Below are positions 25,758 to 33,987 of a stretch of DNA of 64,000 nt, one piece after another (position 1 is the first letter of the stretch; every line of letters begins with the position of its first letter). Both the position numbers and the translations under genes were made by a program. Source of the stretch: Clostridia bacterium (GTDB lineage: Bacteria; Bacillota; Clostridia; UBA1381). The notes below the pieces were generated by a model. The model made no database searches. It was not told where the DNA came from and saw only the letters and a list, made by a program, of their open reading frames with translations. The stretch spans positions 1-64,000 of the forward strand of contig JAFQJD010000021.1 in the NCBI GenBank assembly GCA_017415105.1, in the 5' to 3' direction.

Positions 25758-25815
25758 AAAAGGAAAGTGCAGTCAATAAATTGTTTCTGAGTGGTGCGTA
25801 TAGTGCTTGAATGGT
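25748..25815 (-). promoter_or_regulatory. LytTR-type promoter A (XRE gene)
   Basis: On the minus strand direct repeats ACCATTC (25809-25815) and ACCACTC (25789-25795) lie 20 nt apart, then exactly 12 nt, TTGACT (25771-25776), 17 nt, TAGTAT (25748-25753). It matches promoters B and C. Confidence 0.8.
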
Positions 25816-25845
25816 GGCTCTTTTATCATATTATTGTGTGCACTT

Positions 25846-25878
25846 AAATCATAACCACCATCATGGTGGTTATGATTT
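25846..25878. other. Palindrome downstream of DUF6273 gene
   Basis: AAATCATAACCACCA and TGGTGGTTATGATTT form a 15-bp perfect stem. There is no good T-run on either side. It may be a weak terminator or an mRNA 3' stabiliser for the minus-strand gene. Confidence 0.6.
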
Positions 25879-25890
25879 GTTAGAATCTGT

Positions 25891-27231
25891 TTAATTATGT
25901 GCAGGAATAATAGTACCATTTTCGTCAATTATATAGCCTGTTATTTTTTTACTGTATTCTACTTTATATCCTAATGCCTCCATTAAAAATCTGACAGGGA
26001 TATAGGTGCGTTCGTTTATAATTTGTGCTGTTGTATCCATTTCGATGGTTATATCGTCATATTTAAGGATATTACTGCCTACAGTAAGGAGTATGGTTTT
26101 AACTCCGTCACTGATTACTATATCTTTGGTAGTATCATCATAAATGACACTATAGTCCAGATCTTCGGCAATTGCACGTACCGGAATTTGTGTGCGGTCA
26201 TTGCTGTCGATGAATGGTTTAGCATCGTTAAAATTTAATATTTTGTTATTGATTGAAAGAGATAAATCCCATTTATCATTTATAACCTTGAGAATTTTTT
26301 CGGGTGAGGGAAGTGGAGAGTTCTCAACAGGCTTATTTGAAATTATGTATGGGTGTTCCTTTGAACCATTGCCTTCTGTAAATTCTGTGTTATTCTCCAG
26401 ATAGAATGCGGGACGGATGCCGTGGCTTGAACTTGCGGTGCCTATATCGCCATATGTGAGCTCTCCGTTTGCGAGCCATATATGAGCAGTACATTGAGGC
26501 AACCCGGTCAGGCGTGGAGTTCTTAATGAATATATAGTTTTGTAATTATCGGTAAGTTCTTCAAAATCTCCTTCATAAATCCAATTTTCCCAGTAAAGAA
26601 AATCTGTGCCGAGATTTTGGATAATCATATTCATCTGATTTTCATCGAGGAGAAATATTTTATCGGTAGTGTTCTGATATTTCTGCACAGTTGCGACACC
26701 CTCGAAGCTGTCAAAAAAAGTATATGTTTCATGCTCGCCATCTGCTAAAACAGAGTCGTATTCACTTAATGTTGTTTTTAATGTTACTGTTTTTATTGCA
26801 TCGATTTCCTTTGTGTTGAAGTTTGTCAGAAACCCCGGTTCTTTATCATATGGATTTTTTCTGTGTTCGACTTTATCTTTGGATGGGGTTTCGGATGGTG
26901 TATATGTAACAGTCGATTCGTTTGAATTAAGCCATGTGCGTATGGATGAGTCAGACCAGAGATGGCTGCCTAAACTATGCCGAAGCTCGATTTCGCTGTC
27001 ATCATACATTGCATCAAAAGCCTTGTAACATACAATGTCTTTGCATACCATAAGTTTGCCGTTTTCATCATCACCTACATATCTGAAAATCATAGGAGTG
27101 TTATTGTATGTACCAATTTTTACATAGTCGCCCATTTTTAAATGCTGTTGTGCATTAGCCACATGGATGGGTGTTGTCAATGTGATTGTGGTCGCAATTG
27201 CTGTAATTAGTGCCAATAATTTCTTTTTCAT
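25891..27231 (-). CDS. Secreted DUF6273 plus copper-amine-oxidase-N-type protein
   Basis: A 446-aa exported protein. A signal peptide (MKKKLLALITAIATTITL...) ends near residue 27 (VANAQ). A DUF6273-like domain (about 32-270) has GDYVKIGTYNNTPMIFRYVG and WSDSSIRTWLNS; a copper amine oxidase N-terminal-like repeat domain (about 330-440) has RTQIPVRAIAEDLDY and RTYIPVRFLMEALGY. These are typical of secreted, envelope-associated clostridial proteins. AGGAGGGCAC precedes the start. It follows the 209-aa gene, 65 nt apart, in the AgrA-type promoter B transcript. Confidence 0.85.
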   Translation of the reverse strand: MKKKLLALITAIATTITLTTPIHVANAQQHLKMGDYVKIGTYNNTPMIFRYVGDDENGKLMVCKDIVCYKAFDAMYDDSEIELRHSLGSHLWSDSSIRTWLNSNESTVTYTPSETPSKDKVEHRKNPYDKEPGFLTNFNTKEIDAIKTVTLKTTLSEYDSVLADGEHETYTFFDSFEGVATVQKYQNTTDKIFLLDENQMNMIIQNLGTDFLYWENWIYEGDFEELTDNYKTIYSLRTPRLTGLPQCTAHIWLANGELTYGDIGTASSSHGIRPAFYLENNTEFTEGNGSKEHPYIISNKPVENSPLPSPEKILKVINDKWDLSLSINNKILNFNDAKPFIDSNDRTQIPVRAIAEDLDYSVIYDDTTKDIVISDGVKTILLTVGSNILKYDDITIEMDTTAQIINERTYIPVRFLMEALGYKVEYSKKITGYIIDENGTIIPAHN

Positions 27232-27265
27232 GATTGTGCCCTCCTATATATAGTTCTTTGGGAAT

Positions 27266-27292
27266 TATAGCCACCGTTAAACGGTGGCTATA
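27266..27292 (-). other. Intercistronic hairpin
   Basis: TATAGCCACCGTT pairs with AACGGTGGCTATA. It lies just after the 209-aa gene stop and lacks a T-run. It may tune expression between the two secreted-protein genes. Confidence 0.6.
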
Positions 27293-27295
27293 GAA

Positions 27296-27925
27296 TTAAA
27301 AATCACTGCCCTGAACATTGATTATTCCGGAATAAGATTTGGATTTATCTGCCAAATCATTCAACTCTATCTTAATAGCATAAAATACACCTGTTGTAAA
27401 TGAGTTGAATGAAACAGAATCAAAAGGTGATGATTTCAGATAAAGTATTTTTGGACTTAATGTACTTCCACCTGAAGTTATCGGTACAATACTTATATCC
27501 AACGGAATACTTCCGGATAATGCTCCCTGTGGCGCAGCTTGAAAATAAACTCTTTTACTTGGTGAAGTTGCACCTATCATAAAATCGGCATATATAGCAG
27601 AGTTTCCTGTGAGAGTAAAAGAAAAAGTTGCTGTTTCGTTCATATGCCAACCTGGGTAGGAAGTAGAGCCTGTTCCATATAAATATGCGTCAGCAGAATT
27701 ACTATCGGGTTCATAAGGCTGCCCTGCTCCTAACAAAGAGATCCCATCATACACCGGTGTAATATTACCATTTTCGTCGATAGTATATGAAACCTTTTGG
27801 AAATAGTCTAATGAATCTACAGTTCCGTGTACATCAGTGTTATTTGCCATTGCTGATAAACTCATTGCTGACATTGTTGTGATTGTAGCCAAGCCTATAG
27901 CTAAAAGTTTTTTGAATTTTTTCAT
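27296..27925 (-). CDS. Secreted protein of unknown function (209 aa)
   Basis: A 209-aa protein with an N-terminal signal peptide (MKKFKKLLAIGLATITTM..., cut near residue 28, AMAN). The mature part is Ser/Thr/Gly-rich and beta-predicted, with ATFSFTLTGNSAIYADF, as in immunoglobulin-like or adhesin-type folds. I recognise no family. AGAAAGGACGG precedes the ATG. It is the first gene after LytTR promoter B and is probably a quorum-induced surface or secreted product. Confidence 0.8.
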   Translation of the reverse strand: MKKFKKLLAIGLATITTMSAMSLSAMANNTDVHGTVDSLDYFQKVSYTIDENGNITPVYDGISLLGAGQPYEPDSNSADAYLYGTGSTSYPGWHMNETATFSFTLTGNSAIYADFMIGATSPSKRVYFQAAPQGALSGSIPLDISIVPITSGGSTLSPKILYLKSSPFDSVSFNSFTTGVFYAIKIELNDLADKSKSYSGIINVQGSDF

Positions 27926-28031
27926 AATATTGTCCGTCCTTTCTTGTTGAACTTTTGCTTTTTTGACTTCTGCCTGTGACGTCTCACAGATTTTGTAAAC
28001 AGTTTCAAAAGTACTTTTTGTTTACATCTCC

Positions 28032-28100
28032 AATATACAACATAAATAGATTTCAGTCAACTGAAAAAGTTCGAGTGGAAGGAATTTAATCCTGAGTGGT
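28032..28100 (-). promoter_or_regulatory. LytTR-type promoter B (secreted-protein operon)
   Basis: On the minus strand ACCACTC (28094-28100) and TCCACTC (28073-28079), 21 nt apart, then 12 nt, TTGACT (28055-28060), 17 nt, TATATT (28032-28037). The leader to the first gene is about 100 nt and contains TGTGAGACGTCACA, a small hairpin. Confidence 0.8.
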
Positions 28101-28107
28101 AGTTCTT

Positions 28108-28142
28108 AAAAATAAAAGCACCGGTGTTATACCGATGCTTTT
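28108..28142 (-). terminator. Terminator of agrDB, overlapping agrB stop
   Basis: On the minus strand AAAAGCATCGGT, loop, ACCGGTGCTTTT, then TATTTTT. It ends immediately before the LytTR promoter B elements. Confidence 0.8.
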
Positions 28143-28723
28143 GGTGATTTTTTATGCAAATACTCAAGATGCAGTTTTCCTGCAATAACAAAAACAGTGA
28201 CAGATGCAATGCTTAATGTCATAACTTTAGCTATTATGTATAGATTCAGCAAAGCCGTAAGAAGAAAAATTATAAATGCAACTGCAGTGAGTATTCTTGC
28301 GACTTTTCCGAAGACAATGGTTTCATCTTTGTCAAGGGGTTTATTAACTGCCTCGACGGGAACCAGAACCAATAATACCAATGTTGCTGTTGATGTTATT
28401 AATGCAAGGATAACCATGCTGATTGGCACAAATTTAATTATGTACAAGACAATAGGACACATTATTATGGTGGATAAATAACATCTGAATGACGTACTGA
28501 AATGAAATCCACCGCAGTATTTGCGTAAAGCCTTATATATGAGCCAGAACACAATACATTCCCATACCATATGCATAGCGATGCCTATAAGCAATAAACT
28601 GATGTCGGTTACTACGATATTGAGAAGCAGTGTCATCATATATACATATTCTTCATATTGTTCTTTATCTACATATTTATGCAATACAGCATAGTCTAAG
28701 ATTCTCTTTGATACAGATTCCAT
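28127..28723 (-). CDS. agrB: AgrB-type autoinducer-processing protease
   Basis: A 198-aa membrane cysteine endopeptidase that cleaves and cyclises AgrD. The catalytic pair is visible in KYCGGFHFSTSFRC: His74 and Cys81 match the known AgrB His/Cys spacing. About five or six membrane helices follow. It starts 5 nt after agrD. Processing an AgrD without cysteine would imply serine as the cyclising residue. Confidence 0.92.
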   Translation of the reverse strand: MESVSKRILDYAVLHKYVDKEQYEEYVYMMTLLLNIVVTDISLLLIGIAMHMVWECIVFWLIYKALRKYCGGFHFSTSFRCYLSTIIMCPIVLYIIKFVPISMVILALITSTATLVLLVLVPVEAVNKPLDKDETIVFGKVARILTAVAFIIFLLTALLNLYIIAKVMTLSIASVTVFVIAGKLHLEYLHKKSPKASV

Positions 28724-28728
28724 AACAA

Positions 28729-28884
28729 TCAGAACTTTCTGTATTTCTTAAGAGAAGCCGGCGGTGTCGGCTGACCGTTAGCAAGGCTTGCAGTTGAGTT
28801 AGTATGAATTACAAGCAAAGTTGCCATAACCATAGGAAGAGTTCTCATAGCAAAACCGAATGCCTTATTCAAAGCTTTTTTCAT
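28729..28884 (-). CDS. agrD: AgrD-like cyclic lactone precursor without cysteine
   Basis: A 51-aa AgrD-like peptide that is below the usual size limit for gene callers. Residues 1-28 form an amphipathic helix (MKKALNKAFG... TLPMVMATLLVI). The C-terminal charged tail QPTPPASLKKYRK (38-50) is the classical AgrD recognition segment. Between them lies STASLANG (30-37). The usual Cys is absent; S33 with L34-A35-N36-G37 could form a five-residue serine lactone. AAGGAGGTAAAGG precedes the ATG. It lies between LytTR promoter C and agrB. Confidence 0.85.
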   Translation of the reverse strand: MKKALNKAFGFAMRTLPMVMATLLVIHTNSTASLANGQPTPPASLKKYRKF

Positions 28885-28910
28885 GGTCCTTTACCTCCTT
28901 TTTTAAAAAA

Positions 28911-28978
28911 ATTATATAAAGGAGCAGGAAAAAAGTAAATATTTTTACACTGAGTGGTTGCTATATTGCCTGAATGGT
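28911..28978 (-). promoter_or_regulatory. LytTR-type promoter C (agrD-agrB)
   Basis: On the minus strand ACCATTC (28972-28978) and ACCACTC (28952-28958), 20 nt apart, then 12 nt, TTTACT (28934-28939), 17 nt, TATAAT (28911-28916). It overlaps the 3' end of agrC. Confidence 0.82.
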
Positions 28979-30268
28979 AGTTCTTGTGGTGTTATTCTGC
29001 ATAATAATGGTCGTGCAAAAGATTTTATCCTTTGGGTCATACGCCCATTTTAAATTACCGTCATATTTTTTTAGGGTACGGCGTATGCTGTTCATGCCTA
29101 TTCCATGGAGATTTTTATTATCCTTATGCGTACGCAATCTGCCGTCAATTACAAGTGGCTCTGTATCGGATGAGTTTTCCATATTTATAATGACATAATT
29201 ATCGTTTGACATATGTATATCTAAATGAATATGTTTTATGTCAGAATTTTCACACCCTTCAACAGCGTTATTGATTAGATTTGAAAATAATGAAACTACG
29301 TCCAGATGGTTTATAAAAGATAATTGAGCCTGTATAGGGTCAATTTTGAAATCTATTCTTTTTTCAAGACACTCATCTTTTCTTTTTGTGAGAAGCCAAT
29401 TAAGCATAAAGTTATCAGAATAATCAACAGCTTGTGATGATTCTTCTTCAATACAAAGTGATTTGATGTATTCTAAAGCTTCGGTATTGTTTCCGTCATT
29501 TTTGCTGACCAAGGAAGCAACAGCCATCAGATGCTCCTTTAAATCGTGATGAAGAATGCGTAATTTTTCGTCTTTTTCCTTTAAAGACAAATAATGCTCT
29601 AACTGTAAATTTTCTTTAGTCTGTTCGGATTTAAGTTCCGCAATTTCCAAATCCTTATTTGTCATTCTCTTATTTATGAATAATGAAATACAATTAATCA
29701 GGATTAGAAGAAAGCAGGCTATTGATAAAAAATTAGAGACAATATTAGTTTTTATAATAAGAACTAATATTGCAATAGTTATAGTAGGTATAGAAATTAA
29801 AGCTATTGGAGGTGTTCCGTAGTCTCTAATATCGTTAGAGAATAATTTGCTGATTATAAGAACTCCAATTAAATATAATGACTTGCTTGCAAGTGTCAAA
29901 ATCATTGATTGAGTCGGACTCATTGTTACTGTGTTATCGGGGAATATGCCGAGATATGGGATGAGTATAACTAACAATTCGCTTGATATTGAAAGAATTA
30001 CCAATATAAAACTTTGAAATAAAGCATTTTTTAATTTTATATGATAACATAAAGTAAAGCACAGCAAATTAATAACTGCAAATACTGCAGTATTAAGAAC
30101 AACATTACCGAAAGTGCATATCAGAAAATGTATAAGATAATTTATTGCTATTATAAAATAGCACAGCCATTTGCTTCTCTTTTGATAAAATAATGTATCA
30201 GCATAGTAAATAAAAAATATATATTCCAACGCTATTCCGAGAGCCATACCTAAATCTATTCTCATCAT
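28961..30268 (-). CDS. agrC: AgrC-type sensor histidine kinase (GHKL)
   Basis: A 435-aa membrane histidine kinase. Six or so N-terminal membrane helices (about 1-200) sense the peptide. The cytoplasmic part has the phosphoacceptor region LHHDLKEHLMAVASL, the N box NLINNAVEG and the G box LHGIGMNSIRR (GHKL ATPase). The ATG at 30268 overlaps the agrA stop (ATGATGA) and follows GGGTGG. It pairs with AgrA. Confidence 0.93.
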   Translation of the reverse strand: MMRIDLGMALGIALEYIFFIYYADTLFYQKRSKWLCYFIIAINYLIHFLICTFGNVVLNTAVFAVINLLCFTLCYHIKLKNALFQSFILVILSISSELLVILIPYLGIFPDNTVTMSPTQSMILTLASKSLYLIGVLIISKLFSNDIRDYGTPPIALISIPTITIAILVLIIKTNIVSNFLSIACFLLILINCISLFINKRMTNKDLEIAELKSEQTKENLQLEHYLSLKEKDEKLRILHHDLKEHLMAVASLVSKNDGNNTEALEYIKSLCIEEESSQAVDYSDNFMLNWLLTKRKDECLEKRIDFKIDPIQAQLSFINHLDVVSLFSNLINNAVEGCENSDIKHIHLDIHMSNDNYVIINMENSSDTEPLVIDGRLRTHKDNKNLHGIGMNSIRRTLKKYDGNLKWAYDPKDKIFCTTIIMQNNTTRTTIQAI

Positions 30269-30981
30269 TTGCTTGCCACCCATTCTATAAGTTTATTGTG
30301 AAAAATTTTGTATTTACGCCTTGATATGCACACCTTGTATGTGGTTTCCTTGCATTGGCAGATAGCAGTGTCATGTGTGTGCTTTGTAACATAGTTGAGG
30401 TTGACATAATAACCTCTGCAGGTTTCTGTAAAATACTCAAGGTCTTTAATTTGTGCATAGACATTTTTAAGAGTGTCATCAGTAATAATTTCGCCTTTTT
30501 TTGTTATGATGTGGAGACGTTTATTTTCCATATAAATATATATAATATTCTGAACACATACAGGTGTTTTTTTATTGTTAATTTTTATGTTGATATAATA
30601 GTTTGATGACTGAAGTTCTTTGATAGCACTCTTAATTCCGTATTCTAAAGTATGTCGCTCTATAGGCTTTGTCCAGAAACGAAACGGACGTTCGTTACTT
30701 GCTTCTTCGTGATACGTCGGATGATTTGTGACGAAGAAAGGCAGACAATCTTTATTAATTGATTTTAACTTGTTTGCGGTTTGTATTCCGTTTAACTCAT
30801 CCATTTCGATATCAAGAAAAACAATATCATAAGCTTTTGGTGCCTGCAGTAAATCAAGAGGAGATGTATACTCGTCTATGCAGTGCCTTATATTGAGATT
30901 CTCCAAAACCGAGTGGATTAAACCGCTCTCATCCTTTATTGTACTTTGGTTATCGTCGCATATTGCAATGTTTAGTTCCAT
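30265..30981 (-). CDS. agrA: AgrA-type LytTR response regulator
   Basis: A 238-aa response regulator. The receiver domain has acidic pocket IAICDDN and phosphoacceptor Asp57 in FLDIEMDEL. The C-terminal LytTR DNA-binding domain (about 135-235) has NIIYIYMENKRLHI and CRGYYVNLNYV. AAGGAGTG fits the ATG at 30981; an earlier GTG is inside the RBS. AgrA is the candidate binder of the repeats at promoters A-C. Confidence 0.94.
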   Translation of the reverse strand: MELNIAICDDNQSTIKDESGLIHSVLENLNIRHCIDEYTSPLDLLQAPKAYDIVFLDIEMDELNGIQTANKLKSINKDCLPFFVTNHPTYHEEASNERPFRFWTKPIERHTLEYGIKSAIKELQSSNYYINIKINNKKTPVCVQNIIYIYMENKRLHIITKKGEIITDDTLKNVYAQIKDLEYFTETCRGYYVNLNYVTKHTHDTAICQCKETTYKVCISRRKYKIFHNKLIEWVASK

Positions 30982-31015
30982 AGTTTGCACTCCTTTTTAA
31001 AGTCATTATGGGAAT

Positions 31016-31044
31016 ATTTTACAATATTTTGCCGAAAAAGTCAA
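31016..31044 (-). promoter_or_regulatory. Promoter of agrA-agrC
   Basis: On the minus strand TTGACT, 17 nt, TAAAAT, with no LytTR-type repeat upstream. Confidence 0.7.
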
Positions 31045-31055
31045 TATAATGCATA

Positions 31056-31085
31056 AAGACGGCGAAGCATCTGCTTCGCCGTCTT
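31056..31085 (-). terminator. Hairpin after fucI
   Basis: AAGACGGCGAAGCA pairs with TGCTTCGCCGTCTT. The T-run is short (TCTTTAT on the minus strand). Confidence 0.65.
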
Positions 31086-31098
31086 ATATGTGATTTTA

Positions 31099-32895
31099 TT
31101 ATTTATAAAGCGGACCGTAGGTATCACAAGCTCTGTAATCCTGTCCCTCTTTATCCATACCGAATGCATTCCAGCACGCAGGTCTGAAGATGTCCTCTTC
31201 AGGAACGTTGTGCATACATACGGGGATACGGAGCATTGAACACATTGTGATAAGGTCAGCACCAATATGACCGTATGAAATAGCACCGTGGTTTGCACCC
31301 CAGTTGTTCATAACGTCATATGCAGTCTTGAACGCACCCTCACCTGTGCATCTCGGTGCGAACCATGTACACGGCCATGTCGGGTTTGTTCTTTCCATAA
31401 GAGTATCTGAAACCTCGTCGGGAAGGTTAACTGTCCAGCCCTCTGCAATCTGCATAACCGGACCAAGTCCCTTAACAAGGTTAAGTCTTATCATAGTAAC
31501 GGGCATTTCCGCACGTGTTGTAAAGTGGCTTGAGAAACCGCCGCCACGGAAGTTATCAAAGCCTGCCTCGCACCATACGGTAGCATCGGTCATCTTCTTG
31601 ATATCCTCGTCTGTAACCTCCCACCACTTCTTCATAATAGCGTTGCCGTTTTCATCCTTACACTCACCGCATGCATCAAGACAAGCCGCACCGGAGTTAA
31701 GTAGGTGGATAATACCGCCATTCTCTTTTGCCTTGCCCTCAAGGTCATAGCCTGTAACACGCTTTGTTGCCTCGGGTGACCAGTATGTACGAACATCGGC
31801 AAATATCTGTGCACGGTGTGTAAGAAGTCTCATAAATAGCATGCCAAGACCGTTTAATACGTCATTTTCTGTTGCCAATGTGTATGGCTCACGAGCACCT
31901 TCAAAGTCAAAGGTTGAGCTCAAAAGTGCCTCGGGGTAGTCACAGTTCGGCCAGTGGTCTGTCCACTGTCTCTGTCCCTGGAAACCGCCTGCTATTGCAT
32001 TGTGGCCAACCATTTCCTCCTCAAAGCCCTTGGGAAGTCTGTCATTTCCTGCCATAAGGTCCTTTATGATGCAGTACATCTTAACGGTGAATTCCCACTG
32101 TTTTTCCTTTTCTTCGTCGCTGAACTTAACGAAATCGGGGTTATCGTCACGTCCCATCTTGCAGTGTTCCTTTGTCCATGCAAGGGCCTTCTGATAATCT
32201 TCCTCGTTATAGATGCCCTCTTCCATTCGGCGTAGGATTTCAACCTCGTCAACTGACTCAACTCTCATACCGAGATATGACTCAATGAAATCCTGGTCAA
32301 TGATTGAGCCGGCAATACCCATACACTGTGAACCAATCTGCAGGTATGACTTACCTCTCATTGTAGCAACAGCAACAGCCGCACGGCCGAAACGGAGAAG
32401 TTTCTCCTTAACGTCCTCGGGGATTTCTGTTACCTGATCACGGTCCTGAACCTCGTGACCGTAGATACCGAATGCCGGCAAGCCCTTCTGTGCATGACCT
32501 GCCAAAACAGCTGCGAGGTAAACCGCACCCGGTCTTTCTGTACCGTTAAAGCCCCATACGCCCTTTATTGTGTTAGGGTCCATATCCATTGTTTCTGAAC
32601 CGTAGCACCAGCAGGGGGTAACTGAAAGGGTTATATCAACGCCCTCTTTCTTGAATTTATCAGCACAAGCCGCTGCCTCTGGCACACGACCGATACTCTT
32701 ATCAGCGATAACTACCTTTACGGGTTCACCGTTTGAATAGTAAAGGTTATCCTCAAAAAGCTTTTTTGCAGCAAGTGCAAGAGCCATTGTCTGATCCTCA
32801 AGACTTTCACGAAGTTTCATAGGACCACGGCGTCCGTCAATAATCGGACGGATACCGATAACCGGATAATCGCCTACATATCTGTTTTCTGCCAT
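31099..32895 (-). CDS. fucI: L-fucose isomerase
   Basis: A 598-aa L-fucose isomerase that converts L-fucose to L-fuculose using Mn2+. Full-length family features include [18 protein letters not shown] at the N-terminus, and [30 protein letters not shown] and [12 protein letters not shown] near the metal site. The start at 32895 follows AAGGAGG; an upstream in-frame Met lies in the divergent regulator region. It is divergent from an AraC regulator. No fuculokinase or aldolase is adjacent. Confidence 0.96.
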   Translation of the reverse strand: MAENRYVGDYPVIGIRPIIDGRRGPMKLRESLEDQTMALALAAKKLFEDNLYYSNGEPVKVVIADKSIGRVPEAAACADKFKKEGVDITLSVTPCWCYGSETMDMDPNTIKGVWGFNGTERPGAVYLAAVLAGHAQKGLPAFGIYGHEVQDRDQVTEIPEDVKEKLLRFGRAAVAVATMRGKSYLQIGSQCMGIAGSIIDQDFIESYLGMRVESVDEVEILRRMEEGIYNEEDYQKALAWTKEHCKMGRDDNPDFVKFSDEEKEKQWEFTVKMYCIIKDLMAGNDRLPKGFEEEMVGHNAIAGGFQGQRQWTDHWPNCDYPEALLSSTFDFEGAREPYTLATENDVLNGLGMLFMRLLTHRAQIFADVRTYWSPEATKRVTGYDLEGKAKENGGIIHLLNSGAACLDACGECKDENGNAIMKKWWEVTDEDIKKMTDATVWCEAGFDNFRGGGFSSHFTTRAEMPVTMIRLNLVKGLGPVMQIAEGWTVNLPDEVSDTLMERTNPTWPCTWFAPRCTGEGAFKTAYDVMNNWGANHGAISYGHIGADLITMCSMLRIPVCMHNVPEEDIFRPACWNAFGMDKEGQDYRACDTYGPLYK

Positions 32896-32937
32896 AATAA
32901 TAGTCCTCCTTAAATAATTTATAATATAATTATATAC

Positions 32938-32967
32938 TTGAAATTTATATATTACTTGTGTTATAAT
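32938..32967 (+). promoter_or_regulatory. Candidate promoter of AraC regulator (33 kb)
   Basis: TTGAAA, 18 nt, TATAAT, in the fucI/araC divergent space. fucI must have its own promoter here, but I do not see a clear one. Confidence 0.55.
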
Positions 32968-33005
32968 AGAAAAAAGTATAATAATATTCAGATTTGGTGA
33001 TATAT

Positions 33006-33851
33006 ATGAGTTATAACGAACTTCTGCAGCGGGGAACAATGGATTTCCCGATTGAAATTTATGAAATAAATGAGCATCATCCACGCTATGAAATGGTTTC
33101 ACATTGGCATAGCGAGCTTGAAATGATACGTATTATTGACGGTGAGCTTAACGTCCGTCTTAATAACAGTACATATACGGCAAAACAAAACGATATTCTT
33201 TTTGTAAATCCCGAAATAATCCATGCAGCAACACCGCAAAAGTGCAGATATGAATGTATTGTTTTTGATATATCATATCTTTCTGCGGCATTTGAGGGAA
33301 GCAGATATTTCTTTGAGGGACTGCTAAATAATGAATATTTTCTGAAAGAGTATATTGAATTTGACAATTCAGAAATACACAATCTTGTAAAAAACGTGTT
33401 TGAGCTGATGAAAAACAAGTCATCGGGGTATAAGTTTAAGGTGATAGGAGAGATGTACAAGGTTTTCGGCGAGATAATTGATTCGCACCTTTATTCCCAT
33501 ATAAGCGGCGTTACCGAGATAACAGCCGATAAAAACGTGCATAAGCTAAAAAACGTACTTATGTTTATGCGTGATAACTACGACCGGCAGATAACTCTCA
33601 CAGATATGGCAAATGCGGCGGATATGTCATCAAAATATTTCTGTTATTTCTTTAAGGAAATGACAAGAAAATCACCGGTTGAGTATCTTAACACCTACCG
33701 TATTGAAAAAGCGGCACGAAAGCTCATAACGAGCGATATAAGTGTCACCGATGTTGCGTTCGCGTGCGGCTTTAACGATTTGAGCTATTTTATAAAAACA
33801 TTCAAGACATATAAAGGCGTAACGCCTGCCAAATTCCGTAGGGGCGAGTGA
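33006..33851 (+). CDS. AraC-family regulator of fucI (putative)
   Basis: A 281-aa AraC-type regulator. The N-terminal cupin has [18 protein letters not shown] and [10 protein letters not shown]. The C-terminal HTH region has [17 protein letters not shown] and [17 protein letters not shown]. The ATG at 33006 is chosen; a TTG start is 4 codons upstream. Its divergent position suggests it activates fucI in response to fucose; that is an inference. Confidence 0.92.
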   Translation: MSYNELLQRGTMDFPIEIYEINEHHPRYEMVSHWHSELEMIRIIDGELNVRLNNSTYTAKQNDILFVNPEIIHAATPQKCRYECIVFDISYLSAAFEGSRYFFEGLLNNEYFLKEYIEFDNSEIHNLVKNVFELMKNKSSGYKFKVIGEMYKVFGEIIDSHLYSHISGVTEITADKNVHKLKNVLMFMRDNYDRQITLTDMANAADMSSKYFCYFFKEMTRKSPVEYLNTYRIEKAARKLITSDISVTDVAFACGFNDLSYFIKTFKTYKGVTPAKFRRGE

Positions 33852-33987
33852 TTGTATAAATATTACAAAATCCTCTTGTATATTAGTGGAAAATGACGAA
33901 TAAAATATTGTTTGCGACAAAATATTTGTGGTAAATATATAGTATATTATTAAGAGCTGCATAGCTCTTTAAAGGAGGATAAAAGAT

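Noticed and set aside
25726-25878. CRISPR-like array from repeats near 25.7 kb
   Set aside because: Two tandem copies without spacers and one palindrome; no cas genes nearby. No CRISPR array was seen in the window.
29761-30264. Prophage or extra insertion in the agr locus
   Set aside because: The region is a normal membrane sensor domain of AgrC; no integrase, repeats or att-like sites were found.
32896-33102. Long N-terminal extension of L-fucose isomerase
   Set aside because: It crosses the divergent promoter region and into the AraC gene; the family begins at the chosen start after AAGGAGG.
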